Below, piece after piece: positions 8,760 to 17,579 of a stretch of 64,000 nucleotides of DNA. The stretch covers positions 1-64,000 of the forward strand of contig JAFSKE010000041.1 of assembly GCA_017449135.1 (NCBI GenBank), in the 5' to 3' direction. Made by a program: the position numbers and the translations under genes. Source of the stretch: Synergistaceae bacterium. GTDB lineage: Bacteria > Synergistota > Synergistia > Synergistales > Aminobacteriaceae. How positions within the stretch are numbered: the first letter of the stretch is position 1; each line of letters opens with the position of its first letter. The notes under the pieces are model-generated. The model ran no database searches, was not told where the DNA came from, and worked only from the letters and a program-made list of their open reading frames with translations.

Positions 8760-9317
8760 ATGCAGCAACTTAATGAAAGTAGGCTTGATGGGCTTGAATG
8801 GAACGCTCACAAGGTACTGATTGACGCTCATAAGTTAAGCCGAGGGCTGAAAAAAACATTTGAGGGTATTTCAATTATTTTCGACAGCTTAGGAATTAAC
8901 GATGAGGAGTTACTAGTGTCTACGTCCTTAGCTCCATCAGCCTCATCAATGGGAACAGCGGACACAGCAAATGCGGCGACTTCTGACGACAATGCTCAGA
9001 CAACTGCCGAAATAAATGCTGAAAAGAAGCGTAATGAAGGGCGTAATGAAGCTGGGCAATCAGAAAACTCTGGAACGTCAGAAGCGGTTGAAAAAGTTGA
9101 ACAGTCCGTACAAGTCGCTCAATCGGAAGAAGCGGAAGAAGCTAATTCTTCAATAACTTATGATGACATTACGAAAATCGTAGTCGAGAAGATTAGGCAA
9201 GATACCGCAAACAACAAAAAGATTGAAGCGATCGTGAATAATTACGGCGTGTCAGTGATCAGTCAGCTTCCGAAATCAAAATATGAAGCTTTCATGGCCG
9301 AACTTGCCAGCTTGTAA
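8760..9317 (+). CDS. Phage early protein, unknown (185 residues)
   Basis: Unrecognised. Residues 1-50 (MQQLNESRLDGLEWNAHK...) look helical, 55-125 is a low-complexity Ala/Glu/Ser linker, and 130-185 is a second short helical domain (YDDITKIVVEKI...LPKSKYEAFMAELASL). GGAAGGAG precedes the ATG. It lies directly before the DUF2800 nuclease; small proteins in this position are common in siphophage replication modules, and their role is not known to me. Confidence 0.75.
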   Translation: MQQLNESRLDGLEWNAHKVLIDAHKLSRGLKKTFEGISIIFDSLGINDEELLVSTSLAPSASSMGTADTANAATSDDNAQTTAEINAEKKRNEGRNEAGQSENSGTSEAVEKVEQSVQVAQSEEAEEANSSITYDDITKIVVEKIRQDTANNKKIEAIVNNYGVSVISQLPKSKYEAFMAELASL

Positions 9318-9368
9318 GAGTACTAAGAGTACGGCGTTAGCGGACATTATTTGAAAGGAGTGATGCCC

Positions 9369-10751
9369 TTGAATAATAAAACGCAATCTGAAGAAATATC
9401 TGAAGAAAAATCTGAACAGCAGGTACAGCAGGTACAGCAGCCGCAGATTGCAGAACAAATTATCACAGAGCAGCTCGACCACGCGAATAGAGGTCACGCA
9501 CTTTTATCGGCTTCGTCATCAAAACAATGGCTAAATTGCCCGCCGAGTGCCAGACTGCAGGAAAAATTTCCGAATGAATCGAGCCCGTATGCACGGGAAG
9601 GAACGTTCATGCATGAAGTCTGCGAATATAAACTTCGGCATAATTATTTTCACGAGACCATTCCTAAGCCAGAATCTGAAGAATGGTACAGCGACGAGGT
9701 TGAGCAGGTAACTGACGTTTATTATGAATTTGTGGTCGGAGTAATTGAAGAATTAAAGAAGTCCGGCCAAGAACCCCTGACTTTCATTGAGGCCAAACTT
9801 AATTATTCTCACATAGCTCCAAGCGGTTTCGGAACCGGAGATATGGTTATAGTCGGAAAAACTCCCGACGGTCAAGGAATAATTCATGTCATAGACTTCA
9901 AGGGAGGACGGGGTGTTTTTGTTGAAGCCGCTCACAACACTCAAATGATGCTGTACGCTATCGGGGCACTTGCTGCTTACGGTTATATCTGGGACATTAA
10001 GATTATCCGAATGACAATCGTTCAGCCCCGTCTCGATAATATCAGTACGTTTGAATGTTCCCGAGAGGAACTTGAAGCTTGGGGCGAAAGTATTAAGCCA
10101 ATCGCTCAAATGGCTTACGAAGGCAAAGGTGAACAAAAAGCCGGCGACTGGTGCAGGTTCTGCAGAGCTAAACATTTATGCAAAGCCCGCGTTCAGGAAG
10201 CCTTAGCTCTCTGCCGTGAAGAATTTATTGATTTGGACGCAACCGATGCAGCGAATAATGTTGACGTAAATTACAAGAATTACGAACACTCAGAGCAAGG
10301 TACAGAAAACGCGACTGCTCCTCCCGTATTTAAGAAGCCGGAATTAATTTCGCTCGATAAATTAACTGCGATTCTTCCGACCCTAAGTCAAATAGGTTCT
10401 TGGATTGAAGCTGTATTTGCTTACGTTTCATCGGAAGCAATAAATCACGGCGTACCGATTCGGGGCTATAAAGTTGTCGAGGGAAGGTCGGTGCGGATAT
10501 TCACAGATATTAATTCTGTAATTAAGACTGCAACTGAAAACGGCTATACAGATATTTATAAGCAGCAATTAATCACATTAACGGATTTCGAGAAGCTGAT
10601 GGGCAAGAAAAAATTTGCGGAACTTCTCGGTAAATTCGTCAAAAAACCGCAAGGTAAATTGTCGCTGGTTCCTGAAAGCGATCCCAGAGAGGCGGTTAAG
10701 ATTGAAGCAAAAAATGCTCCCGATCAGGAGTTTGATGTCCTGCCTGATTAG
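9369..10751 (+). CDS. DUF2800 phage nuclease, PD-(D/E)XK type with Cys cluster
   Basis: DUF2800-family protein, a RecB/Cas4-like nuclease of phage recombination/replication modules. Visible signature: SSSKQWLNCPPSARLQEKF near the N-terminus, the catalytic GTGDMVIVG ... HVIDFKGG (D and D-x-K), and a C-x2-C-x5-C cluster (WCRFCRAKHLC) with a further Cys downstream that would hold an iron-sulphur cluster as in Cas4. The TTG at 9369 is chosen because AAGGAG ends at 9360; the upstream in-frame TTG, GTG and ATG codons overlap that site. The start has a 9-base duplication (VQQVQQ). It is followed by the DUF2815 partner, the usual order. Confidence 0.9.
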   Translation: MNNKTQSEEISEEKSEQQVQQVQQPQIAEQIITEQLDHANRGHALLSASSSKQWLNCPPSARLQEKFPNESSPYAREGTFMHEVCEYKLRHNYFHETIPKPESEEWYSDEVEQVTDVYYEFVVGVIEELKKSGQEPLTFIEAKLNYSHIAPSGFGTGDMVIVGKTPDGQGIIHVIDFKGGRGVFVEAAHNTQMMLYAIGALAAYGYIWDIKIIRMTIVQPRLDNISTFECSREELEAWGESIKPIAQMAYEGKGEQKAGDWCRFCRAKHLCKARVQEALALCREEFIDLDATDAANNVDVNYKNYEHSEQGTENATAPPVFKKPELISLDKLTAILPTLSQIGSWIEAVFAYVSSEAINHGVPIRGYKVVEGRSVRIFTDINSVIKTATENGYTDIYKQQLITLTDFEKLMGKKKFAELLGKFVKKPQGKLSLVPESDPREAVKIEAKNAPDQEFDVLPD

Positions 10752-10959
10752 GAGCATATTTTTTTCACTAAACGCTATAAACACGAGAGTAAATTATAAA
10801 CCTTTCAAAGCGTCAAAAGAGGACTCGTAAGAAAGTTAATTTCAAGTATTGCGGACAAGAAAATTTAACGTCTTGGCCTAATTCATGGCCGAAGAATGAC
10901 GTTTTTTCTGTCCGCATTTCAATTTCTATATTTTTATTTTTATTTCGGAGGTATTATTT
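10752..10959 (+). terminator. Long hairpin between DUF2800 and DUF2815 genes
   Basis: GCGGACA (10851-10857) pairs with TGTCCGC (10909-10915), with inner ACGTC/GACGT and GGCC/GGCC stems. T-rich sequence follows before the next ribosome site. It may attenuate transcription rather than end it fully, since the next gene has no evident promoter. Confidence 0.6.
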
Positions 10960-11565
10960 ATGTCAGAACTTAATGGCAACAAAACACAGTCAACACAGTC
11001 AGCAACAAAGGTCAAGATTCCCTGCCGCATCAGCTATGCGAACATCTGGGAACCGAAATCAATCAACGGCTCGGAAGCGAAGTATTCCGTTTCCTGCATT
11101 TTCCCGAAGTCAAATCAGGAACTCGTCAACAAAGTCAATGCGGCAATTGAAGCGGCAAAAGAATTAGGTCGCGACAAAAAGTGGGGCGGCAAAATTCCTA
11201 CTGGTCCTAACTTCAAAACCCCGCTCCGCGATGGCGATATTGAAAGACCGGACGATGAGAACTACAAGGGCTGCTTCTTTATCAACACAAACTCAAAGGA
11301 AGCTCCGCAAATTGTTGACCGCAGAGTTCAGCCCATCACGGATTCAATGGAATGCGGCTCCGGCGATTATTGCAACGTCACGGTTAATTTCTACCCGTTC
11401 AACGCTAACGGCAATCGCGGCATCGCGGCAGGCTTAGGCAATATTCAGAAGATCAAGGACGGCGAACGTTTAGCTGGCAGAACTTCAGCGGCTTCTGATT
11501 TTGATGATCTTGGCGATGAAAATTATGAGGATCTTTTCGGCGGAGAAAAACCCGCGTATTTATAA
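10960..11565 (+). CDS. DUF2815 phage protein (probable ssDNA-binding)
   Basis: A 201-residue DUF2815 family member, considered a phage single-stranded-DNA-binding-type protein. Recognisable features are ISYANIWEP near residue 25, LRDGDIERPDDENYKGCFFI around 90-110, YCNVTVNFYPFNANGNRGIA around 135-155 and an acidic tail (DFDDLGDENYEDLFGG) typical of SSB-like proteins that recruit partners. CGGAGG precedes the ATG. The acidic C-terminus and its place between the nuclease and the polymerase support a role in replication or recombination. Confidence 0.88.
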   Translation: MSELNGNKTQSTQSATKVKIPCRISYANIWEPKSINGSEAKYSVSCIFPKSNQELVNKVNAAIEAAKELGRDKKWGGKIPTGPNFKTPLRDGDIERPDDENYKGCFFINTNSKEAPQIVDRRVQPITDSMECGSGDYCNVTVNFYPFNANGNRGIAAGLGNIQKIKDGERLAGRTSAASDFDDLGDENYEDLFGGEKPAYL

Positions 11566-11573
11566 ATAACGCA

Positions 11574-11640
11574 GAGGAGTCAGTAAGAATAATCTGACTG
11601 ATTACACTGATTACTCTGACTCCTCGTAATTGTCTTTTTA
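11574..11640 (+). terminator. Terminator after DUF2815 gene
   Basis: Perfect 10-base arms GAGGAGTCAG (11574-11583) and CTGACTCCTC (11616-11625), then a CTTTTT tract. Confidence 0.7.
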
Positions 11641-11690
11641 CATTTTACATTAAATTTCCCCTTACATTTATTTTTTGTTATTTATTATTT

Positions 11691-11729
11691 AGAGGGAGCT
11701 TCGGCTCTCTCATTTATTTTTTATTTTTC
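11691..11729 (+). terminator. Second terminator with TTCG tetraloop
   Basis: AGAGGGAGC-TTCG-GCTCTCT followed by several T runs: a classic tetraloop hairpin about 90 bases before the polymerase gene. Confidence 0.7.
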
Positions 11730-11797
11730 AAAATCTTAAATAAAAATAATATAAGAGAACGTGGCAAAAGGGGGCAAAAGAAACATAGGAAAAGGAG

Positions 11798-13825
11798 TTG
11801 ACTGTTATAAATCAGATTCAGAAAAATAATCATAATCATAATCATAAAATTTTAAGTGCTGATATTGAGACCTTTTCCGACATCGACTTAGGAAAATGCG
11901 GCGTGTATCGTTACGTTGAAGGAGATTTTCACATTTTATTATTCGCTTACGCTTTCGATGACGAGCCAGTAAAGATTATAGACTTGGCCTGCGGTGAGAC
12001 TCTTCCTCAAGAAGTTGTTGACGCAATATTTGATCCGACCATAATCAAGGCGGCTTGGAACGCGGCGTTTGAACGCACATGTCTTTCAAAATATTTCGGC
12101 GTTCAGTTATCTCCTGATTCGTGGCGTTGCTCAATGGTTCACTCGGCATCTTTATCATTACCGCTGAAATTAAAAACCGCTGCGGAAGTATTGAAAGTTT
12201 CTGAGCAAAAAGATTCCGCCGGCGAACGCCTAATTAAATATTTTTCGGTCCCGTGTAAGCCGACAAAGAAAAACGGCGGCAGAACGAGAAACTTACCGGA
12301 GCACGAAGCTAATCCTGGCGACTGGCAGAAATTTAAGGACTATTGTGTTCAGGACGTAAGGACTGAAAGAGCAATTCGTAAATGGCTTGAAAAATTTCCT
12401 ATTCCCGAGCATGAATGGGATTTTTATCACATGGACCAGAGAATTAATGACCGTGGAGTCATGATTGACACAGAACTTGTAACTCAGGCTATCAAATGCG
12501 ATCAAATTCAGGCGGAGTCCATGAAGCATAGGGCTTGCGAGCTGACGGGATTAGAAAATCCAAATTCAGTAGTTCAATTAAAAGCATGGCTGACAGAACG
12601 CGGAATACCCGTTGAAAGTTTAGGAAAGGCTAATGTTGCGGCTATGATTACAGACCTCGATAATAAGAATTGTTTGGAGGCGGCTCCAAAGTCAGGTCAG
12701 AATCAGGAAGTCTTAGAAATGTTAAAACTTCGTCTGCAGATGGCAAAGAGTTCAATTAAAAAATATCAGGCAGCAGAAAGATGCGTCTGTCAGGACGGCA
12801 GAGCAAGAGGTCTTTTTCAATTCTCGGGTGCTAATCGCACTGCTCGCTGGGCCGGAAGATTCATACAATTACAAAACTTAGTCAGGAACGAGCTTTCTAC
12901 ATTAAACGAGGCACGAGAATTAATTAAAATGGGCTGTTTTGAAATGGCGGCATCAATTTACGGCAATGTCCCTGATGTTCTCTCGCAGCTAATCCGCACC
13001 ATGTTAATCCCGAAGCCCGGCCATGAATTTATTGTTGCTGACTTCTCAGCTATTGAGGCGAGAGTATTGGCGTGGCTGGCCGGAGAACAATGGCGGCTTG
13101 ATGCGTTCACTCGCGGTGAAGATATTTACTGTGCGTCAGCTTCAGCTATGTTCGGCGTGCCCGTTGTTAAGCATGGGATTAACGGGGAATTACGTCAGAA
13201 AGGCAAGATTGCCGAGCTTGCGTGTGGCTATCAAGGCGGTTCTGGAGCTTTGACGGCTATGGGCGCACTTGACATGGGTCTAAAAGAAGATGACCTGCCT
13301 AAATTAATTGAGGACTGGCGCAAAGCAAATCCTGAAATAGTTCAGTTCTGGTGGGATTTAGAAGCGGCAGCAAGAGAAACTATAAAGAATCATCAGGACA
13401 GAAAAGTCGGCAAAATTGAATTTCAATTTTATGAAAACACACTCTGGCTCGTACTTCCGTCCGGACGTAAACTTGCATACATAAATCCTAAACTCAAACC
13501 TAATAAATTTGGCCGTATGTCTTTAACTTATGATGGCCTAAATGCGGCTAACAAGTGGGATAACACCGAGTCTTATGGTGGAAAGTTGGCGGAAAACTGT
13601 ACCCAAGGAACAGCCCGAGACTTATTGGCAGAAGCTATGTGGCGGATGGAGCAGGCGGGACTTGATATCGTTGCTCATGTCCATGATGAAGTCGTGCTTG
13701 AAGTTCCTAAAGGAATCGTAACTGTCAATGATGTTTGCAAAATAATGAATCAAAATCCCGCGTGGGCTGAGGGGTTGCCTTTAGCTTCGGATGGATATAG
13801 CGGAAGTTATTATAGAAAATCATAA
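11798..13825 (+). CDS. Phage DNA polymerase I (family A) with 3'-5' exonuclease domain
   Basis: Family A polymerase of 675 residues that replicates phage DNA. The exonuclease DxE is at about residues 22-24 (ADIETFSD), polymerase motif A (VADFSAIEARVLAW) near 414, motif B (QKGKIAELACGYQ) near 470 and motif C (HVHDEVV) near 626. There is no 5' nuclease domain, as usual for phage enzymes. No ATG is near the start: the TTG at 11798 touches a GGAG, while AGGA lies 7 bases before it; an in-frame ATA at 11807 sits 9 bases after GGAG and is a possible rare start. DUF932 follows closely. Confidence 0.95.
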   Translation: MTVINQIQKNNHNHNHKILSADIETFSDIDLGKCGVYRYVEGDFHILLFAYAFDDEPVKIIDLACGETLPQEVVDAIFDPTIIKAAWNAAFERTCLSKYFGVQLSPDSWRCSMVHSASLSLPLKLKTAAEVLKVSEQKDSAGERLIKYFSVPCKPTKKNGGRTRNLPEHEANPGDWQKFKDYCVQDVRTERAIRKWLEKFPIPEHEWDFYHMDQRINDRGVMIDTELVTQAIKCDQIQAESMKHRACELTGLENPNSVVQLKAWLTERGIPVESLGKANVAAMITDLDNKNCLEAAPKSGQNQEVLEMLKLRLQMAKSSIKKYQAAERCVCQDGRARGLFQFSGANRTARWAGRFIQLQNLVRNELSTLNEARELIKMGCFEMAASIYGNVPDVLSQLIRTMLIPKPGHEFIVADFSAIEARVLAWLAGEQWRLDAFTRGEDIYCASASAMFGVPVVKHGINGELRQKGKIAELACGYQGGSGALTAMGALDMGLKEDDLPKLIEDWRKANPEIVQFWWDLEAAARETIKNHQDRKVGKIEFQFYENTLWLVLPSGRKLAYINPKLKPNKFGRMSLTYDGLNAANKWDNTESYGGKLAENCTQGTARDLLAEAMWRMEQAGLDIVAHVHDEVVLEVPKGIVTVNDVCKIMNQNPAWAEGLPLASDGYSGSYYRKS

Positions 13826-13840
13826 AGGAGAATCAGACAC

Positions 13841-14971
13841 ATGAAACAAGGAAAATCATTGCCTGAAGTTCTTGCTGAGCTTCAGCGTCAAAACGGATTA
13901 AAGCGGGATTATATTGCTCCCGCAACAGCATTCAAACTTGAAAATGACGGCGAAACATTTGTTCTCTCTCACAATGACGGAAAATGCGAGAACTTCGACA
14001 TGACCGATTTATTTCACAGACAAATCGGTTCAACGCTAGAAATTCCGGCCAAGTATTATGACGCTATGCGTAAGCAGAAACCTGAGCTTTTAGCTCAAAA
14101 CGTCAATGCCTGGTTCGGAGACCGAGAGCAGAGCTACATGGTCAGGTCTATGAGTTATGAAGTTAATCCCGAGCATGAACAGCATGAAAATGCAGAGGGT
14201 ACGACAGGCACAGCTAATATAAGAAAAACCGCCGGCGTTGCTCGCGCATTATTATCTGACCGTTATCGCCGAATTGATAATACGGAAATTGCGGCGGCAG
14301 TTCTCCCGCTTTTTGCAGGCCAAGACGGCATGGAAGTTGCTTCTTCTGCCGTAACTCCGACCCGAATGTATTTGAAAATTCTGAACCACCGGCTTGAGCA
14401 GGAAGTCGTTCCCGGCGATATCGTTCAAGCCGGTGTTGTAATTAGCAATTCTGAAGTCGGGCTCGGTGCTGTGTCAGTTCAGCCGCTCGTATACAGGCTC
14501 GTTTGTTCTAATGGCTTAATCGTAAATGACTTCGGCGAGCGTAAAACTCACATAGGGCGTACTGTAGAGACCGTTGAAGATACTTTTCATATTTATTCTT
14601 CGGAAACTTTAGAGGCAGAAAATAAAGCCTTCATGCTCAAAATTAGAGATGCAACTTTAGCCGCTATTGAAGAAACCCGCTTCGCAATGATTGTTGACAA
14701 ACTTCGAGACAGCACCGAAGCAAAAATTACCGGCCATGTTTCAGATGTCGTTGAGCTGACCAGTAAGGCTTATGGACTTAATCAGGGTGAACAGGAATCA
14801 ATCTTAGACTATCTGATTGCCGGCGGCGATCTTTCGCTCTATGGACTTTCAAATGCCGTTACGAGGGCGAGTCAAGATGTTGAATCATACGACAGGGCAA
14901 CCACGCTAGAGAGCATCGGCTGGCAGGTCGTAACAATGTCTCCGTCTCAGTGGCGGGAAATGAATCGCTGA
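13841..14971 (+). CDS. DUF932 phage/plasmid-like protein
   Basis: A 376-residue protein of the DUF932 (phage/plasmid-like TIGR03299) family, abundant in phages of gut bacteria; biochemical role unknown. Typical segments: RALLSDRYRRIDNTEIAAAV around residues 140-160, RMYLKILNHRLEQEV around 180, and VSNSEVG-type ISNSEVGLGAVSVQPLVYRL around 205-225. A ribosome site (AAAGGAG) precedes the ATG; the gap to the polymerase is 15 bases, so the two share a transcript. A terminator follows. Confidence 0.88.
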   Translation: MKQGKSLPEVLAELQRQNGLKRDYIAPATAFKLENDGETFVLSHNDGKCENFDMTDLFHRQIGSTLEIPAKYYDAMRKQKPELLAQNVNAWFGDREQSYMVRSMSYEVNPEHEQHENAEGTTGTANIRKTAGVARALLSDRYRRIDNTEIAAAVLPLFAGQDGMEVASSAVTPTRMYLKILNHRLEQEVVPGDIVQAGVVISNSEVGLGAVSVQPLVYRLVCSNGLIVNDFGERKTHIGRTVETVEDTFHIYSSETLEAENKAFMLKIRDATLAAIEETRFAMIVDKLRDSTEAKITGHVSDVVELTSKAYGLNQGEQESILDYLIAGGDLSLYGLSNAVTRASQDVESYDRATTLESIGWQVVTMSPSQWREMNR

Positions 14972-15023
14972 GAAAATCGTAGCCGCTTATCTCTTTTTAG
15001 TCTTAATCTTCTTAAATTATAGA

Positions 15024-15068
15024 GAGCTTGTGATTTTAAGTTTTTAATCACAGGCTCTTCATAATTTT
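15024..15068 (+). terminator. Strong terminator after DUF932 gene
   Basis: GAGCTTGTGATT (15024-15035) pairs with AATCACAGGCTC (15046-15057, one G-U pair), then TTCATAATTTTTT. Confidence 0.8.
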
Positions 15069-15122
15069 TTCACAGCGAAAAAAGACAGCAAAAAAAATAA
15101 AACTCGAAAGGAATTGAGAAAA

Positions 15123-15608
15123 ATGTCAAAACATAATCACAAACATGTTAATGAATTGCGTCCGCAGTTTGGCCTGACACATAAGCCTAAAACGCCTAAA
15201 ACTAAGTTTATTGAATTTACTGAGTTTGAAGCTGAGTTTGAGAATGATGAAAACGAAGCTGATTCTGGCTATGGACCTTTAGCAAGAGCGTCGAGAGCCG
15301 CAATAGCGCATCATTTTTCAGTCGGAGCATGTTATCAGGTTGTAACGAGCAAAAGAATAATAGACGGCTTGAGGCGCGGCGAAAAATACGTTCTGCAGCC
15401 TCTTAAACAAGGCAGCGATCCAGAAGACGGCTACGTTTTCAGATATTTGGGAAAGCAGGGCATTCATCACACGTTCGTAGAAATTTGCGGCGGCTGGAGC
15501 AGAACATATACAGACGCTCAGCTCGTAGGCAAAGAATTAGTTGAAGTTGTTGAAGATGACGTTAGAGCTTTAAGAAAAGCTTATGGACATGCAAGCGTGA
15601 AGTTTTAG
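15123..15608 (+). CDS. Unknown phage protein (161 residues)
   Basis: Unrecognised. The N-terminal ~55 residues are charged and Pro/Thr-rich, and residues about 60-160 form a compact domain (SVGACYQVVTSKRIIDGLRR ... GWSRTYTDAQLVGKELVEVV). The ATG at 15123 is preferred to the TTG at 15114 because the AAAGGAATTG ribosome site overlaps the latter. It has its own terminator upstream and a hairpin downstream, so it is a single-gene unit. Confidence 0.7.
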   Translation: MSKHNHKHVNELRPQFGLTHKPKTPKTKFIEFTEFEAEFENDENEADSGYGPLARASRAAIAHHFSVGACYQVVTSKRIIDGLRRGEKYVLQPLKQGSDPEDGYVFRYLGKQGIHHTFVEICGGWSRTYTDAQLVGKELVEVVEDDVRALRKAYGHASVKF

Positions 15609-15610
15609 GG

Positions 15611-15639
15611 GCTCCTGAAATTCTTGAATTTCTTGGAGC
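15611..15639 (+). terminator. Hairpin after the 161-residue gene
   Basis: GCTCC-t-GAAATTC-tt-GAATTTC-tt-GGAGC, a nearly perfect 12-pair stem, but with no T-run behind it. Confidence 0.5.
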
Positions 15640-15756
15640 TCTTAACCACATGAATTAGGCGCAAAAAAAAATACGTGAAAAAATTTCAAAGGCTAGAAAT
15701 AGCAGAAAGAAATCAATAAAAGGTCAAAAAAAATATACACAGGAGGATTTTTAATT

Positions 15757-17226
15757 ATGATCAGCAGAACAAACAGAACAAGCAAACAAGTTGAAACAAC
15801 AATCAGCACAGGCAAAAAGACAGCAATCAAAAAAGCATCAACGAACGTTTTACATGAATTTTCTTTGGGCGACATTTCTCTCCGTGTCATAATCAAGGAC
15901 GGCACTGCATGGCTCTCCGCTGTTGACGTTGCGAATATTCTTAGCTTGGGTAATATTATTAATCTCAGTCGACATCTTGACCAAGAAAAGGTCGAGGACA
16001 TCAAACAAGTTTTTGAGGTTGTCGATCCCAGAATACGCAAAAGAAGAACTATGGTCATGCTCAGACAGGACGGCGCACTTGACATCATGGGAAAAATTTC
16101 TCCTCTCTATGCAGACACACTCAAGCGTGATCTTGAAAAACGCATACTTCCGACACTTAATGCACTTGACGTTAAGACTGATGTTGATGTCGAAGCTGAT
16201 GTTCAGGCTGCTAAGGCCGCTAAGGCCGCAAAAAACAAAGACAAAAACAAAGACGTGTCCGACTTGGCCGAAGTCAATAATTTCAACAATCTCTCTGAAA
16301 TTATACACTCCTCAGCGGAATCGGCAGAAGCAGAGTTCAATTTCAACGGCAAAATTGTCCGGATAATTGTAAAGGACAGCAAGCCGTGGTTCGTTGCAAA
16401 AGATGTCTGCAATATTCTCGGGTATACGAATGTAACTAAGGCATTGAATGATCATGTCGACAAAGACGAACGGTCTAACGTTTCGTTAGGTCGTCAGGGC
16501 AGGACGAATTTAGTCAACGAGTCAGGATTATATGCATTAATCCTTCGCTCTCGAAAACCTGAAGCACAGCCGTTCCGCAGATGGATAGCAAGCACGGTTC
16601 TGGCATCAATTCGCAAGTACGGAACTTACGCCAGCCCTGATACGGTGAAAAAACTTCTCAAAAATCCGGAGTTGATTGTGTCCCTGATTAAAGCTTTTCG
16701 GGCTGAACGCGTAAAAGTTACCGAGCTTGAATCTCAGATTGAGAATGATCAGCATAAAGTCGCTTTTGCCGATGCCGTAGGCATGTCAGACGATTGTATT
16801 TTAGTCGGAACACTGGCCAAGTTTTTGTCTCAGAACGGAGCTAAATTATCTGACGGAACGGCGGGCGGCCGCTTAAGAAAAATTGGAACTCTCAATCTGT
16901 TCAAATGGATGAGAGACAATTTTTACCTGATGAAAGCAAAAGGCGAACGCTGGAATTTACCGACACAGCGCAGTATTGACCGCGGCCTTTTCAAAATCAG
17001 GGAGTCAACAATAATGCGCTATGAAGGTTCTGAAGAAGACAGAAGGCCTCTTGTATTCAGGACTCCTGTCATAACAGGCAAAGGCCAGCGATATTTTATC
17101 AAGCTCTTCTTCGGTGAAATGGCCAGTGACTTTGACATGGACGCAACATTGCAGGAGCTGAAAGAAATTGAAAGCGATAACGGCAATAACGGCAATAACT
17201 ACGATGATCATGAAGAACAGCAATGA
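15757..17226 (+). CDS. Antirepressor-like protein with two BRO-N domains
   Basis: A 489-residue protein with two tandem BRO N-terminal domains (about residues 28-130 and 190-285; the second with KPWFVAKDVCNILGYTN and ESGLYALILRSRKPEAQPFR), then a coiled region and a C-terminal phage antirepressor (ANT/KilAC-like) domain ending about 450. BRO-N/ANT proteins bind DNA and relieve phage repression. The linker between the domains carries 9-base tandem repeats (AKAAKAAK, KNKDKNKD). Two BRO-N domains in one chain are unusual and suggest internal duplication. A GGAGG ribosome site precedes the ATG. Confidence 0.88.
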   Translation: MISRTNRTSKQVETTISTGKKTAIKKASTNVLHEFSLGDISLRVIIKDGTAWLSAVDVANILSLGNIINLSRHLDQEKVEDIKQVFEVVDPRIRKRRTMVMLRQDGALDIMGKISPLYADTLKRDLEKRILPTLNALDVKTDVDVEADVQAAKAAKAAKNKDKNKDVSDLAEVNNFNNLSEIIHSSAESAEAEFNFNGKIVRIIVKDSKPWFVAKDVCNILGYTNVTKALNDHVDKDERSNVSLGRQGRTNLVNESGLYALILRSRKPEAQPFRRWIASTVLASIRKYGTYASPDTVKKLLKNPELIVSLIKAFRAERVKVTELESQIENDQHKVAFADAVGMSDDCILVGTLAKFLSQNGAKLSDGTAGGRLRKIGTLNLFKWMRDNFYLMKAKGERWNLPTQRSIDRGLFKIRESTIMRYEGSEEDRRPLVFRTPVITGKGQRYFIKLFFGEMASDFDMDATLQELKEIESDNGNNGNNYDDHEEQQ

Positions 17227-17244
17227 GGGGGGCAGGATATTGAG

Positions 17245-17472
17245 TTGAGACATAACAAATCAAAATTATCTCTCAGTGAGCGCGAACTTCAAATTCTTAT
17301 ATTAGTAGCTCGCGGTTTTTCGGATAAAGAGATTGCAAAAAAATTATTTGTAAGCAAGAGTACTGTGAATAATCATCTTTTGAATATTCTCAAGAAATTG
17401 AACACAAAAAACAGAGTGCAGGCTGTGATTGAAGCAATTAAACATGACCTGCTAACGCTGGCTGAAATTTAA
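17245..17472 (+). CDS. Small LuxR/GerE-type DNA-binding regulator
   Basis: A 75-residue protein consisting of one LuxR-type helix-turn-helix: LSERELQILILVARGFSDKE, then IAKKLFVSKSTVNNHLLNILKKLNT. There is no receiver or ligand domain, so it may bind DNA constitutively or with another protein. TTG start behind AGGA, 18 bases after the BRO gene; probably cotranscribed with it. Such free-standing GerE domains in phages are thought to regulate phage promoters. Confidence 0.88.
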   Translation: MRHNKSKLSLSERELQILILVARGFSDKEIAKKLFVSKSTVNNHLLNILKKLNTKNRVQAVIEAIKHDLLTLAEI

Positions 17473-17479
17473 TAATCAT

Positions 17480-17514
17480 AACGCAATGCAGCGTTTTCAT
17501 TTTTTATTCTTTTA
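17480..17514 (+). terminator. Terminator after LuxR-type gene
   Basis: AACGC (17480-17484) pairs with GCGTT (17491-17495), followed by TTCATTTTTTATTCTTTT. Confidence 0.6.
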
Positions 17515-17579
17515 ATTCTTTTTTCATGTTTTTCATGTTTTTCATTTAAGTACTTTTTTATGGAGGCTATTTTATTATT

